Below are positions 34,698 through 45,603 of a DNA stretch of 64,000 nucleotides, piece after piece. Under the pieces are notes generated by a model. The model was not told where the DNA came from and ran no database searches. It saw only the letters and a program-made list of their open reading frames with translations. This DNA comes from Pseudogymnoascus destructans (lineage: Eukaryota; Ascomycota; Leotiomycetes; Thelebolales; Thelebolaceae). The DNA is taken from NCBI RefSeq assembly GCF_001641265.1, contig NW_020167555.1:82985-146984 (forward strand), in the 5' to 3' direction. A program made the position numbers and the translations under genes. Positions within the stretch are counted from its first letter, which is position 1. Every line of letters starts with the position of its first letter.

Positions 34698-35310
34698 CCT
34701 GCAGGCCTTGAATATATTGGCAAGTTAAACCAATTCGTCAAATGGACTAAGGATACACACGATATATTCATTGAGTGGTGGAAGCTATCACGATGGTATG
34801 AACAACACTCAGATCATACTACAAAACTCCTTATGAAGATTGCATGGGATTCAACCAACTGGAGTTCTCAATACTGGAGAAGTTATCACCAAGGAGCAGA
34901 CCGGCTTTCTGGAGAACCATGTGTTATTTGTACTTATTGTTCGAAGGCCCTTACGCATCCTGCAATCAAGTCTGCTGGCCCAAAGTCTATGGCAACACAT
35001 CTTGCATCAGACATTTGCAAAAAGAAGTCACAGATGGGAAGGATAGTCTCTATCAAATGCGAATCAATCAAATGCAACCTCAACAAGTAAGGATTACCAG
35101 ATTATTACCAGAATTATGTAGGTTAATACCTATAATAAGATCATATTCTCACACAAGAGACATTTTATGAACAAGTTCTATACACAGTTATCTTGACTCA
35201 TAGCTCATTCCGCTCAGTCGAGGATCCTCATCAAGACCCTATAAATACTTTAGGTATTAGTAGGTCTGGCCGGCCTCATCAAGCAAGGTGGAGGGATGTT
35301 CTTAAGCATA
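34698..35310 (+). pseudogene. BED-type zinc finger fragment, probably hAT transposase N-terminus
   Basis: The frame contains LEYIGKLNQFVKWTKDTHDIF, then CVICTYCSKALTHP...MATHLASDIC, a C-x2-C...H-x5-C BED-type finger; BED fingers sit at the N-terminus of hAT transposases. An intron-like GTAAGG at about 35087 follows. A short later piece (ISRSGRPHQARWRDVLKHI) ends near 35310. No RNase H-like catalytic domain is present. Confidence 0.5.
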
Positions 35311-35645
35311 TATAATAGATAATAGCGTTCTAATAATCTTCTGATAATCATGGTACTTAGATAGAGGAATATACATGATTCGTTCTCACAGCTTACTAGA
35401 GATGGCGAGAGTGATGCTAATAGATGTAATACTTTAACTTAACCATAAAACAGTATTAATCGTATGAGGGACTGTTCACATGATGCATAAATCTTACACG
35501 TGATAGCCGAGTACTCACCAGGTTTTTACAGAGTAACTGAGTATTGACCTCACTCACCGAGTCGAGTAAAAGGTTCAGCTACTCACCCAGCTGAGTAACC
35601 CACTGAGCGAGTGAGCCGAGTATTGAGCGAGTAGTGCGCAGCCTA

Positions 35646-35653
35646 ATTACAAT
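35646..35653. repeat. Target site duplication, right (ATTACAAT)
   Basis: Matches 31056-31063. The sequence beyond it is the original upstream region of the SGNH esterase gene. Confidence 0.85.
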
Positions 35654-36219
35654 GGCAATTTATACAGGCATTCAAACAGGAAACCGATGAATGCCACAGT
35701 CACCGTTTATTCGCACGATGAGAACAACATGTCGTCTTTGATTACAAGCGCCATAAAACCCCGCCGCCAAGCTATTGCGCACCGCCACCATGAGAAACGC
35801 CTCAAAGTGCATATTGTACTATTCCCACCAATCGCTGCTTCCCCGTACAACCCGACCAAGCCACAATTGCCACGACTTGCCTGTGACTAGCGGTTGTCAT
35901 ATCCCTCTTGGTGCCGCGAGTTCAATTGCGACGGTGTTAGGCAGTGCAGCGACATGTATTCCTATTATAGAGCGAATGCGAGAAGGAACAAGCTTTACTG
36001 GGCCCATGTCTCATCCTTCGAATGCAGATAAGCATTTTAAAGGCCTGTTTAGGTTTCTGTCAGATCCATCGTGTGGTTGCCAAATGCGCGACAAGCATTA
36101 GAGGCATCTTCAGGCTGCGCCTCAAATTGCCATTTACGGAACGAGAGCGAAGGATGACGCGTAAGTATGATCTCTTTATAATTTTTCGAGTGTATATATC
36201 TCGAAAGACCAGCTCACTA

Positions 36220-37083
36220 TGGTCTGCCTTCTTCTCCCCATCTCACGCGCCCTTTCTCAAATTTCACTACAATGTATCCACCAAGAGTTGCCTCCTTCTC
36301 CAACCCGTCACATACTGTCTCTGGAAGCATGGGAAACGAGGCCTTCTTGGCTGGCTGGCCCTTCACAGCCTCTGCGTTATTCGCATAGTCGGAAACACCG
36401 TGCAGCTTAACGCCTACAACAATCATTCCAGTGGGGGGCTTGCTACTCTAATTCTCCAGAGCGTTGGACTTTCACCTCTGATTCTTGGCGCAGTTGGGAT
36501 TCTCCATGAAGCGTCAGTCTACCCTCTCTCCCCACCTACCACTACCTAACATCTTTTAGGAGACGTGCTCGCGATCCCACCCTCAACCGGAAATTCGAAT
36601 GGATTCTTGTCATCCAATACCACCTCACCGTCATCGCAGCGATGGTCCTGGTCATCATGGGCATTGTGAAGTTGCAGGATGGGGCTTCCGTCGGGAATGT
36701 GCTAATGAAAGTTGGCATGGGAGTGGTTCTGGCCTGCTGGGCCATCCTTGCAGTTTGGACGCTGCTCTCATTCCGGTCATCCCAAGAATACGCTGCTGGC
36801 GGGCTCTCCGCTGATGGCACAAAGGTTGGCCCAATATTCGTCCTAACTCGAACCCAGCTAACCCCGGATAGTTGCTCATGGGGTTGCTTCGGCTCTTCCA
36901 CTCATCGCGCTACGAGAAATATTCGCTGCAGGCTCATCCTACGGGCCTTCATCTAGCTTCACCTCGTCTCTTGCAGTCAAGATTTGCCTTAGTGTCGTTC
37001 CTGAGATGCTCTCCATCATCGTCCTCTCGGTTGCAGGCATACGCACACGTGGTATCGCAAATAAGTTTCAGAGGACGAAGTGA
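36220..37083 (+). pseudogene. Fungal multi-pass membrane protein (DUF7702-like), probably broken
   Basis: Successive hydrophobic segments are readable: LLGWLALHSLCVIRIVGN, GLATLILQSVGLSPLILGAVGILHEA, then over intron 36514-36559 (GTCAGT..TTTTAG) RRARDPTLNRKFEWILVIQYHLTV, MKVGMGVVLACWAILAVWTLL, and finally ALPLIALREIFAAG and VVPEMLSIIVLSVAGI, ending at a stop at about 37083. The pattern suits fungal seven-TM DUF7702-type proteins. Two problems remain. No convincing start codon or first exon is found, and the last junction (GTTGGC donor after ADGTK, GGATAG acceptor) leaves the frame one base off beside a GGGG run. Either a GC donor is used, the locus is dead, or there is an indel error. Confidence 0.5.
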
Positions 37084-37454
37084 GTGTTGTATTAAGTGGA
37101 GGATTGGGAATATTTTAATGATAGTCGCTGGAATTACTAGCTGTTATACATATCCCCTTTTTTTTACTTCGAGGCAGCACGAGTATAACTATTGTCAAAG
37201 ATTGGACGTGAAGGCATCCCAGTGGGGTTATGTAAGAGAGCGCGTTCCTACTCCGTATATACGATTCCGGGCGGGGTTTGGCACTAGTGCAGACCCTCCG
37301 CCTTGGCACCGCAATGCACGTGATTGGAATATGCACGTGATGATGCTCGTGACAGGTTATGATCCTTGTCACTTGCGGCTGACGCGGCCCGTCATCGTTT
37401 CCGTACTACACATCGTAACTCGTCCAACATCTCGGGATACAACAAAATCAAACC

Positions 37455-38943
37455 ATGTCGGATTTCTCACCACAACCAATTAGTCGCAGCGCGAGCCCAC
37501 CCCGTGGGGATATAGACCAATTCGTCCATTGAAAGCCAGAATTGGCGTAGCTAACCCTCCGTCACGACTATATCATAAGAAGTCAAGATATGGATGCCTG
37601 CAATGCCAAGCCCGGGGCGTTAAAGTATAGTCCGCATTTTCTTTAGTCGATATGTCAATAGCTGGGAATATCATGCCAAGCAGTCAGTCATAGATAGCAT
37701 GCCTAACTTGCCACAGTGTGACGAAGTCCACCCTCTATGCGGAAGCTGCCACGGCATAAGGTTTCTTGCAATTATGCAAGGCTTGGGCCAAGTAGATCAA
37801 GTGAAAGCTCGGCCTCTACCTCCCGAGCCAAGACAGCCAACGACGCGACAGTAACCACAAAAGAACACCCCGATGCAGAAAAACGGCGCATGCTCGAGCT
37901 CAAACTCCTCTACCTCTATATGACTCATATACAGGTAGAGGAGTTTGAGCTCGAACGGACCATCCAGTGTTAGTCATATAATATGACTAACACTGGATGG
38001 TCCGTTTCCTTACCATCGAGGAACCTACTAGCGAAAGATCGCGGGAAATATGGGTCTTAGAGATGCCTGGCCTTGCATTGAAGCATGGCTCGCTCTTATA
38101 TTCCATATACTGTATAACCACGATGCATCTCTCTAAGATGGAGCCTCTAAACCTTGAGGTTTTAGAAGCATTCAACATCTATTTCGGCCACGCTATCCGA
38201 ATTCACCGGCATGAGGTTAGCCAGATTAATAAAGCCAATGCGGATGCGGCGCTTTTTACGGCGTCGGTAATTCGTCTTTGTGCTCTCGTCCTATTACAGG
38301 ACAGGGAGATGACCCCATATACGCCTCCTACGAATGGCTTTTGATAACGAAGGAAGCTGGATATGTATTCGTCGAGGCATATCCATACGTCTATCAAGGG
38401 AAATTTTGGATAATAATAAAGAATTAACTGAGAATGGCGTTTTTGCAGGCCGTGGGATCTTGAGACTGCCTTCGGCGCCGTTTTAGCAAGCAAGAAACCG
38501 TGGGAGCTTGAGGGCACCTTTGCCGTCAAGGATCCAAATTGTCTTGCCCACCTGCTTGAACGAAACCAGGACCACGAACGAGATGAGCCCTGGAATGCAG
38601 ACATCGAAAAGGTGTATAAGAAGGTGATAAGTTTTATCGGCACTACGAAGAGCGCAGTTAACGCCAAGAAGAACTCTGGGGATGTTCTGCTGTTCCCAAT
38701 CCTAACTCCGAAACTATATATCGATTTAGTTAGTGAGCAACACCGCGAGCGTTGGTTTTGCTCGCGCGTTACTTTGCGCTTCTCGTGGCATATAGGGAGG
38801 TTTGGTGGGTTGGTGGTATAGGACGGAGAGAAATCAACGGGATTCAGTCCGCCTTGCCAGTTGGCTGGCACCAGTATATGAACTGGCCACTAGAAGTTGT
38901 GCTGGAGGGGGCGGTGAGGGAGCTGAAAAACTATCGATGTTGA
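37455..38943 (+). pseudogene. Zn2Cys6 transcription factor pseudogene (Upc2-like layout)
   Basis: Start MSDFSPQPISRSASPPRGDID, then after a frameshift PPSRLYHKKSRYGCLQCQARGVK, an intron (GTATAG..CCACAG, ending near 37715), CDEVHPLCGSCH and, after a one-base loss, RHKVSCNYA. These make up a C6 zinc cluster split over frames. Downstream, degraded pieces of the regulatory domain are readable (LEMPGLALKHGSLLYSIYCITTMHLS; RPWDLETAFGAVLASKKPW; RALVLLARYFALLVAYREVWW; ALPVGWHQYMNWPL). At least three frameshifts and the palindromic insertion at 37895-38006 prevent expression. Confidence 0.8.
37895..38006. repeat. Two adjacent palindromes, a templated insertion
   Basis: Arms of 21 bp (37895-37915 and 37933-37953, loop 17 nt) are followed immediately by arms of 26 bp (37954-37979 and 37981-38006, centre 1 nt). 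The middle block is an inverted copy of sequence from both sides joined together. All arms are perfect. Confidence 0.9.
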
Positions 38944-39233
38944 GTTCTCTAAACTTGGGCTCTAAGAATCGATGATTCTCATAGTTGGGCTAAAACTTGA
39001 AGTAATGATAATTTACTTTCTAAACACGGCAGAGAAGCAGCTTCGGAGGTCAGCCGGGGCATAGTTGCGCCGACTTAAACCATGATGCGATGCCTGGGAT
39101 ACATGTTGGACGAGGCGCAGCATCTCCAGCGACAACGTGTCTCGACCAAAAGTTAGGACTCACTTTTTGCATATGGCTATAAAGATATCTGCATGTCAAG
39201 TGCTTAGACTGCGAACTTTATGACTTATCCAAA

Positions 39234-42155
39234 ATGTTTCGAAAGGCGCTCAAAAAAATAGGCAAGAAGCGTGACAGCCTTGTCTCTACGCCTCCAACCG
39301 CGAGCCAGGTACAGGCAACCACATCTCCTTCAGCAGGACCGTCAACGGATAGAGCAATTACAGAAGTTTTTCGCGCCCGGGGCGATGCTAGAGCGCAAGC
39401 TGGTAATTATAATGGGGCTATCGTGATGTACGATGAGGCACTGGCTGCTACCCCAACTGATGCGGCTCTCCTGTTGAGCCGGTCTTTTGCCCATGCGATG
39501 TCGACGCCGCCAAATCTAGGTTTAGCTCTAAAAGATGCAAACGCTGCAATCCAAATTGATTCCCGGAACTGGCAAGCTTGGCAACAGCTGGGAGAGACGC
39601 GCTTGAAAATGGGATATATCGCCGTAGCAATGGAGGCTTTGGAAAATGCACTCGGCCTTGCCAATGGCTATGACAAGGTCACAGTGCAAAGGGCTCTCAC
39701 AGAAGCGCGGTCTAGAATGCCGCCGCCTACTCTTTCGAGACAACAGACAGGTAAGCCCATCTCTTTCGCATATTGGTGGTCTAAAAGTTAACCACGCAAA
39801 GCACTTCCTTCTCGACCCGCCCAACCGGCTCCCCCAACTCCAGCTGCTCCGGCGTTTCCATCTGCTCGATCGTCTCCCGCTGCGCCATATTTTCCCGCTG
39901 CTCCTGCTTCTCCCGCTGCCTCACCCCCCTACACTGCTCCTCCTCCTCCCGCTGCTTCACGCCCCTGCGCTGCTCCTACCCCCCCGGCCGCTCGAGCTAC
40001 TCCAGCTCTTCGACCCCAAGCTAGCCCGTCTCCCACAGCTGCTCGAGCTCCTCCGACTACGCCAGCTCCACCAGCAACATCCGCCTCTACATACCCCCTA
40101 GAGGCTTTTCTCAACCAACCCAGAAACCAGTCTGATGCCCCTCCCGGCTACACTCCTAGCGTAAACAATCCTGATCCAGCCGTGAGAATTCTGTCGCAGC
40201 AAGCAATTGGGACTAAGTTAAGAGAGTTTGAGACTACGCTAAGGGGAAGAAATAGGGGGTCCATTTCAGTTAAACCTTATACTGGCGAGGGATACGTCGA
40301 TGCCGTACAGCTGGTCTATAATGGTTTGACCCAAGCCGACCTAACGAACAGAGAGCTTAGCACTCAGACTCAGACTTATCTCCACTCTAGCCTCTGTATG
40401 TTTACATTGCTCGATGATGCCGCGTTTAACTGACCCTCCCTAGCCACGATGACTTTTCACGAAATTGATTTTCCGAGCAACGTATTTCTCAACAATGACT
40501 GCGAAACCTCGCCCTTCTATGAAGGTAAAATGCCTGGAACAGTCACCATAACCGGATATTCCAAAGAGTACCGTGTCCATCAGCTCTCACTAAATCCGAG
40601 ACTCAATATTACTTTCGAAGCAAGTGGTGCCCTTCCAGGAGCTTCGCTAGACAAGATCGTGCAGCGAATTTCGGCATTGCAACTACTAGGGACGTCTGAA
40701 GACAGCAAATTTCTCGGGCAGCTGCTTGGCCTATCTCAGATAGAGATTTTACAGACGGGCTTTCATCCCGCAGGCGGCAATAGGCAGAAACAAATCGACA
40801 CCATCTGTATGAAATTGAGCGGTAGTTTATACGACGCCCCAAGCCGGTTTGTCGACTTTAGCAAGGCTAGAAATATCAGCAACAATACTCTCGGTAGTAC
40901 TGCGCAGGGAATCGGTCTCCAAAACTTCCTCTACCAGATTCTACTCGGAGCCGAGTTGCTTGTGCGGCTGCGAAAAGAACCAGTGAATACCAACAATGGC
41001 GGTATCATGACCGACGCCATATCCGCACTGGTCATTCTCAGCGCGCTGTGGATGCAGAACGTATCCATCACCGCCGCGGTAAATTCTACCGCCGCTCCCC
41101 TACCAGCAAACAAAATGTACACGCTCTATTCCATACACAACCAGAGGCAGATTGAGGGTCTCATTCGCTTTGGAGAAGCTCTCTCGTGGCCATTTATGGA
41201 CGAGGCGAGGGCATACATTGAGAATGTATATAATGACCTTGCGACTGGGGCCGCAGGTATAGGTTTTGACATCTGCGACTGGCTTTTTGGCCTTGTCCTC
41301 CCTGGGAAGATATTTCGCCACAGAATCATGTGCTGCCTCGTGGATGCCACGCCTTCGGTGCGATCAATCAACGCCTCCCCTTTCTGGGACAGCGGAATCG
41401 TCGTTCAGAACAAGAGTTACTGGCCGAAACGGACGGTTTTAGGAAGGGTGCTTGGTGGACTCAACAACCCGAAGAGTCTCTGTGGTTGGATTGGGCCAGT
41501 TCCTGCTCCGCAAGGTTGGACTTCATCAGCCTGGATCAAAATCAATGCTCGCGCCGTCGACGTCCCAATCCCCGTTAGCACGACGCAACTACAACTTACT
41601 CTCGACGGTCTCGGATTGGCCGACCCAGACGTGAACGAATCGCCCGAAGCAGCATTGGAAAGCATCACCGACATCGGGCAATGGATCCAGGCTCTTGGTC
41701 CATCGCCGACTGCGCCTCGAAACGATGTCAAAAAGGTCGAATTTAAATCCCTGCGTCTGACAGAGGTAGCTGGCACTCCCGCGGCAAAGGAGTACCGTGC
41801 GACGGTCGACTTCACCATTAACAACGTTCCCATAAGCTACGTACTATACTCGAATCCGCTCTTCGTATGCGCCCCCCCTTGCGTCGGGACTCACCTCATG
41901 CACCGGCGCCAAGCCGTCAAGTATCTCGACAGTGTAGTTAAAGTGGAAGACCTCAAAGAGGCATATCCGCCGACAGACAAGCTGGTGATCATCGATGCTC
42001 AGGGACCAGGGGAGCAAGTGGTTGCACGGGCGTGGTGTGCGGAGCGCGCAAGGAATGCCATCGTAAGGAAGGGCTTAGATTGTTGTTTTGCATGTGCAGT
42101 AAATATTGCGCACAAGACTACGGGGTTAGGATTTCATGTTCTTATTTGGAGTTGA
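39234..42155 (+). CDS. TPR protein with Pro/Ala-rich linker and large unknown C-terminal domain
   Basis: Exons 39234-39750, 39802-40395 and 40444-42155 give 940 aa, fully open. Residues ~45-165 hold TPR-like repeats (FRARGDARAQAGNYNGAIVMYDEALAATP; WQAWQQLGETRLKMGYIAVAMEALENAL). Residues ~173-275 are a Pro/Ala low-complexity linker, and the remaining ~650 residues form a Trp- and Gly-containing domain (FHEIDFPSNVFLNND; GFDICDWLFGLVLPGK; GWIGPVPAPQGWTSSAW) I do not recognise. No signal peptide or obvious membrane span. Introns 39751-39801 and 40396-40443 are canonical. The intact frame contrasts with the broken genes on its left. Function unknown; TPRs suggest protein-protein contacts. Confidence 0.8.
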
Positions 42156-42417
42156 TTATGTGTCACGGGTTTGATATAGCGTTTCTTCTTCTTCTTTATG
42201 AGCACTATGAAAGATAACTAATTTATTACTCCCTTGCCGTCGCTCCCATCACGCTCTCACACCGACTGGTCCTATCCCCGCGACCTCGGGGCTCGAACGG
42301 CTCGAGGGGTGCTGTGTTGGGGTAGCTATCCCCCCACCTCCCTTACCCCCTAAACACACCCCTATGCAGAACGTCCGGTGTATATAGCGCTTAATACGAG
42401 TACATTTTAATTCATAA

Positions 42418-42556
42418 GGCTAGATGGTCTAGTGGTAAGATGTCCGTCTCTCAATTATCAACCGGTTTTGGATAGCTCCAAACTCGCCTTCGGCAAGCCC
42501 CCGAGTTTGAGGTTGAGAACCGACGGGAGACTCCAGTTCGAACCTGGGTCTGGCCA
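42418..42556 (+). tRNA. tRNA-Glu(CUC) with a 68-nt intron
   Basis: Cloverleaf by hand: acceptor GGCTAGA/TCTGGCC, D-stem GTCT/AGAT, anticodon stem TCCGT/ACGGG, loop C-T-CTC-A, T-stem TCCAG/CTGGG with TTCGAAC, discriminator A at 42556. The anticodon CTC is at 42450-42452. The intron spans about 42454-42521, directly after position 37, the canonical place. T-rich terminators (TTTTT) follow at 42558. Confidence 0.9.
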
Positions 42557-42557
42557 T

Positions 42558-43058
42558 GTTTTTATCTATTTTTTGGCCCATTTTGGACTTTTTTGGACTT
42601 TTTTTTGAGGAACGAGGTTGCACGTTCGAGTCTTGGATGAGGCTTTGTTGCCTGGCTTGGTGCCTATTGCCCGTAGCCTGTTGCGTAGCCTGTTGCGCCC
42701 ATCCTATCCCATTGTGCGTACTGCCTTTATGCCGCCGTTACGCACTCACGATCCTTAACTGGGATCCGCCTCTAATACTCAACAGTGCGCTGTCCTGCCC
42801 GAGAATCTGAAAGGTATGTTAACACGTCTTAATTTATATATATATCTAACTGCCTACAAAAGCTAGCCATCCTAGCATCAACGCCACTCCTGAGCACACT
42901 TTAAATTCCAATTGCAAATATCCCTCCTTATATTCTCACATCTCCATTACCACCTCGAAGCCACTCATCTGTTGTCCAATCCACCCCAAATCCCAAACCC
43001 TCGCAAAACTATCAAAACCACTCATCCACCCTCACCCCCACCGAACCCCTCTCACCCC
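42558..43058. other. Downstream of tRNA; Pol III terminators and spacer
   Basis: T-runs at 42558-42562 and 42569-42574 are likely Pol III terminators. The rest is the 3' flank of the J-domain gene; no gene seen. Confidence 0.5.
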
Positions 43059-43835
43059 TCAAATCCCACTGCTACTCCCCCCACCCCCCACCGCATGCGC
43101 AAAAACCTTCGCCGCAAGCTGACTCAACAACCTCGCCTTATCCCCCTGCGGCAACTCCTGAAACACCGAATACACACTCATCCCCCTCGCATCCCTCACA
43201 GCTCCCAGCCTATTCCCCGCGACCGCCCCGGCGACCATCCCCGGGAAATTCGCCACAATAAACCCCATCGCCGCACCACTCAGCCCCCCCACCACCGACC
43301 AGAACCGTCCCGTGCCATGCCCAGCCTCATTCGCCATCCCCTCCTCCCTAAGCATCTCCTCGAACACATCGCCGAATTGCGCGGACTCGGCTTCCTCCCG
43401 GTTGGGGTGCGTGTTGAACCCGAAATTCTCCCACCAGTTCCCCCCCGTCCCCGCGCCGTCGGAGGGACGAGGGATGTCCCAGGCGTCCTCGTCGGAGGCA
43501 GCGGAGGGGCCGGAGGTGAAGCCGCCTGGGGCGGGGTGGGGGCGCGCGAGGTCGTATTCGCGGCGCCGGGTGGCGTCGGAGAGGGTGTAGTAGGCGTCGT
43601 TTATGAGTTGGAATTTGCGGGTGCGGGAGGCGCGGTCGGGGGAGTCGGAGGGGACGCGGTCTGGGTGTGTTTTAAGGGCGGCGCGTTTGTAGGCGTCGCG
43701 GATTTGTTGGGGGGTTGCGGTGGGGGAGACGTCGAGGACGGAGTCTGTGGGTTGGGTGCTGGTTAGTTGGAGGGTAAGGGTGAGAGTGGTGGGGGAGAGG
43801 GACGTACAGTAATCGGGGTTGCTGGAGGGAGACAT
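43059..43835 (-). CDS. J-domain (DnaJ) protein with C-terminal hydrophobic segment
   Basis: Exons 43808-43835 and 43059-43744 give 237 aa. The ATG at 43835 (MSPSSNPDY) follows splice logic: intron 43745-43807 joins DYY to SVLDVSPTATPQQIRDAYK, the normal beginning of a J-domain. The HPD motif is in KTHPDRV, which stimulates Hsp70 ATPase. After the J-domain comes FQLINDAYYTLSDATRRREYD, then an acidic linker (EDAWDIP), WWENFGF, and a glycine/alanine hydrophobic stretch (FWSVVGGLSGAAMGFIVANFPGMVAG) that may insert in a membrane. Such fungal J-proteins are uncharacterised co-chaperones; the compartment is unknown. Confidence 0.88.
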   Translation of the reverse strand: MSPSSNPDYCTSLSPTTLTLTLQLTSTQPTDSVLDVSPTATPQQIRDAYKRAALKTHPDRVPSDSPDRASRTRKFQLINDAYYTLSDATRRREYDLARPHPAPGGFTSGPSAASDEDAWDIPRPSDGAGTGGNWWENFGFNTHPNREEAESAQFGDVFEEMLREEGMANEAGHGTGRFWSVVGGLSGAAMGFIVANFPGMVAGAVAGNRLGAVRDARGMSVYSVFQELPQGDKARLLSQLAAKVFAHAVGGGGSSSGI

Positions 43836-44371
43836 GATGGTGGAGGGGTCTCGAGATGAAGGATTTGAATATCCTTCCTTTGAGTCGTGTATGCACTTAT
43901 GAAAGATGTAAAACTCCCCTCCCTCGGCCACATCGTCATAGCTGTGGCGCAGGCCAAACCTGACATGTGGCGACATGAATTTTCATCACGTGATCTCTAC
44001 CAAAAATCCCCTAACCCAAAATCCCCACTCGCTAAACCCCTAGTCTAGCCCCGTTCCCGACCCCCCTCCCCCCCCCCCCCCCCCCCGCCCCGCCAATCCC
44101 CAACCACCCCCAACGGCAAAGCTGACACGACGTGTATCACAAAAAGCGTGGATCCCCTTCGTGAGAGCCAGCACACACCTACATACGCACAACTCCACCC
44201 TTTTGCATCGAATTGTATATCCAAACGTATTACGACCTCACTTCGCTCTACCCAACGAACCGCGAAGACAAGCATCGTTGTTGCCTGACGCTCCACTTGC
44301 GACGGAGCAATTCGACACTGACAAGCAGCACAGCACAGCGAACGGGCGAAGTTAGACGAATAACAGGCGCA
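43836..44371. promoter_or_regulatory. Divergent promoter with a C-rich tract
   Basis: The shared upstream region of the J-protein gene (-) and the small membrane-protein gene (+). A C-rich tract (with a run of about 16-18 Cs near 44068-44086) is present. No factor site could be assigned. Confidence 0.45.
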
Positions 44372-45087
44372 ATGGGCTGGTTCGACGGCGCCTCAGAGGT
44401 AGCATCCTCCTACATCCTCGGCGGCTACGGCGGTACGGAGGGCCGCGCGAGCCCGAGCCGCAGCAGCCGCCACGGGGGGCACAAGAAGCATAAATCGCAT
44501 AAGTCCAACGAGACGGGGAGTGCGTTTGGGGATTGGGCTGCGGGGGTGAGTGGGGGAGGGGTGCCGAGGCATGGGAATAGGAGTACGACCAGTTTTTTTA
44601 GTGTTGGTGAGTAGTAGACCTTTCTCTTATGTGTTGTTGTTGTTGCCCTAGTGGATTGATGGGCGGTTGATGGGCGTGGATTGGAGTGGAGGCAGTAGAA
44701 ATGGGTTGGTGAATAAGATAAAAATAATAGCTAACAAACCACCCAGGCTCCGGCGCCCGCTCAGCAACATCCTCCTACCGCCGCTCCCCCCGCCGCGGCC
44801 TCCTCGCGCGCACCTACTCCCGCCTCCGGCACCTCCTCCGCAAACTCCTCCACTTCCTCAAGACGCACCCTCTAAAAGTATTCATGCTCGTCATCATGCC
44901 TCTCATCACCGGGGGCGCGCTGACTGGGCTTCTCGCGCGTTTCGGGATACGACTACCTGCTTCATTGGCGAAATTGGCGGGCCTGGCGGGCCTGACGGGG
45001 GGGAAGGGGGGGAATGGGGGGGGGCATAGTGGTGGAGGGTTCGAGGGGTTGGGGGGGGTGATGAGTGTGGCTAAGTTGTTTATTTGA
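44372..45087 (+). CDS. Small Ser/Gly-rich protein with one membrane segment
   Basis: Exons 44372-44606 and 44747-45087 give 191 aa. MGWFDGASEVASSYILGGYGG starts a Ser/Gly/His/Lys-rich region (HGGHKKHKSHKS). After the 140-nt intron come basic RRSPRRGLLARTYSRLRHLL and a hydrophobic segment (VFMLVIMPLITGGALTGLLA), then a Gly-rich tail and VAKLFI. The layout suggests a basic, membrane-anchored protein. I do not recognise a family; a fungal-conserved protein is likely because the intron repairs the frame exactly. Confidence 0.7.
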
Positions 45088-45603
45088 GGTGGAGGGGGAG
45101 AGTGTTTTGATATCCGGGAAGGGCGGAGGGAGGATTTATTTGTGCCTTTGTTTGTTTTGGGGCAGTTTGGGAAGGGGTTTAGGAATATGCTTATACGATT
45201 TTCTTTTACCTTGGACTTGTTTCGTTGGATTGAAATTGATGATTATACCTCATCACAACTCTTCAATGCGAGTAATACGCACGTGCACGATTCACAGAAC
45301 TGGCCCTCACTCATGGAGTGCATAAGACATCCCAAAACGGGGCTGTGGTAAATGTAAACGGATTATAGAGGTAAATAGAGTTACAGAAGTACTACCTAGC
45401 ACCGCCCTCGCAGGTAAAAAATGCAAGATCCCCCCCCCCATTTCCCATCTATGCAAAAACATTTTATCCATCATTTTCTCCCTATTTACACTCAACATCC
45501 CCCACCTACACTTAAAACAACATCAAAAATCTCTTTTTAAACTCCCACAAAAATGGGAAAACAAGAACAAGCGAAGCAGAAAAACAAATATCTTACGTCT
45601 AAT
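45088..45603. other. Convergent spacer
   Basis: The 3' flanks of the small membrane-protein gene (+) and the ER J-protein gene (-). No gene seen. Confidence 0.5.

Larger units (their letters stand above)
31064..35645. mobile_element. hAT-like DNA transposon, 4.58 kb, with captured genes
   Basis: The ends are inverted repeats starting TAGGCTGCGCACT (perfect 13 bp) flanked by the 8-bp duplication ATTACAAT. Subterminal regions at both ends carry repeated ACTCGCTCA- and ACTCAGCTGGGTGAGT-like units, as in transposase binding regions. Inside, in order, are a histone H3-like gene (-), a 400-bp divergent interval, an unidentified plus-strand gene interrupted by a solo LTR, a second solo LTR, and a BED-finger coding fragment. 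No hAT catalytic or dimerisation domain could be found, so the copy is probably non-autonomous. Confidence 0.8.

Noticed and set aside
42912..43766. 284-codon + strand ORF
   Set aside because: His/Pro/Arg-rich antisense shadow of the J-domain gene in GC-rich DNA.
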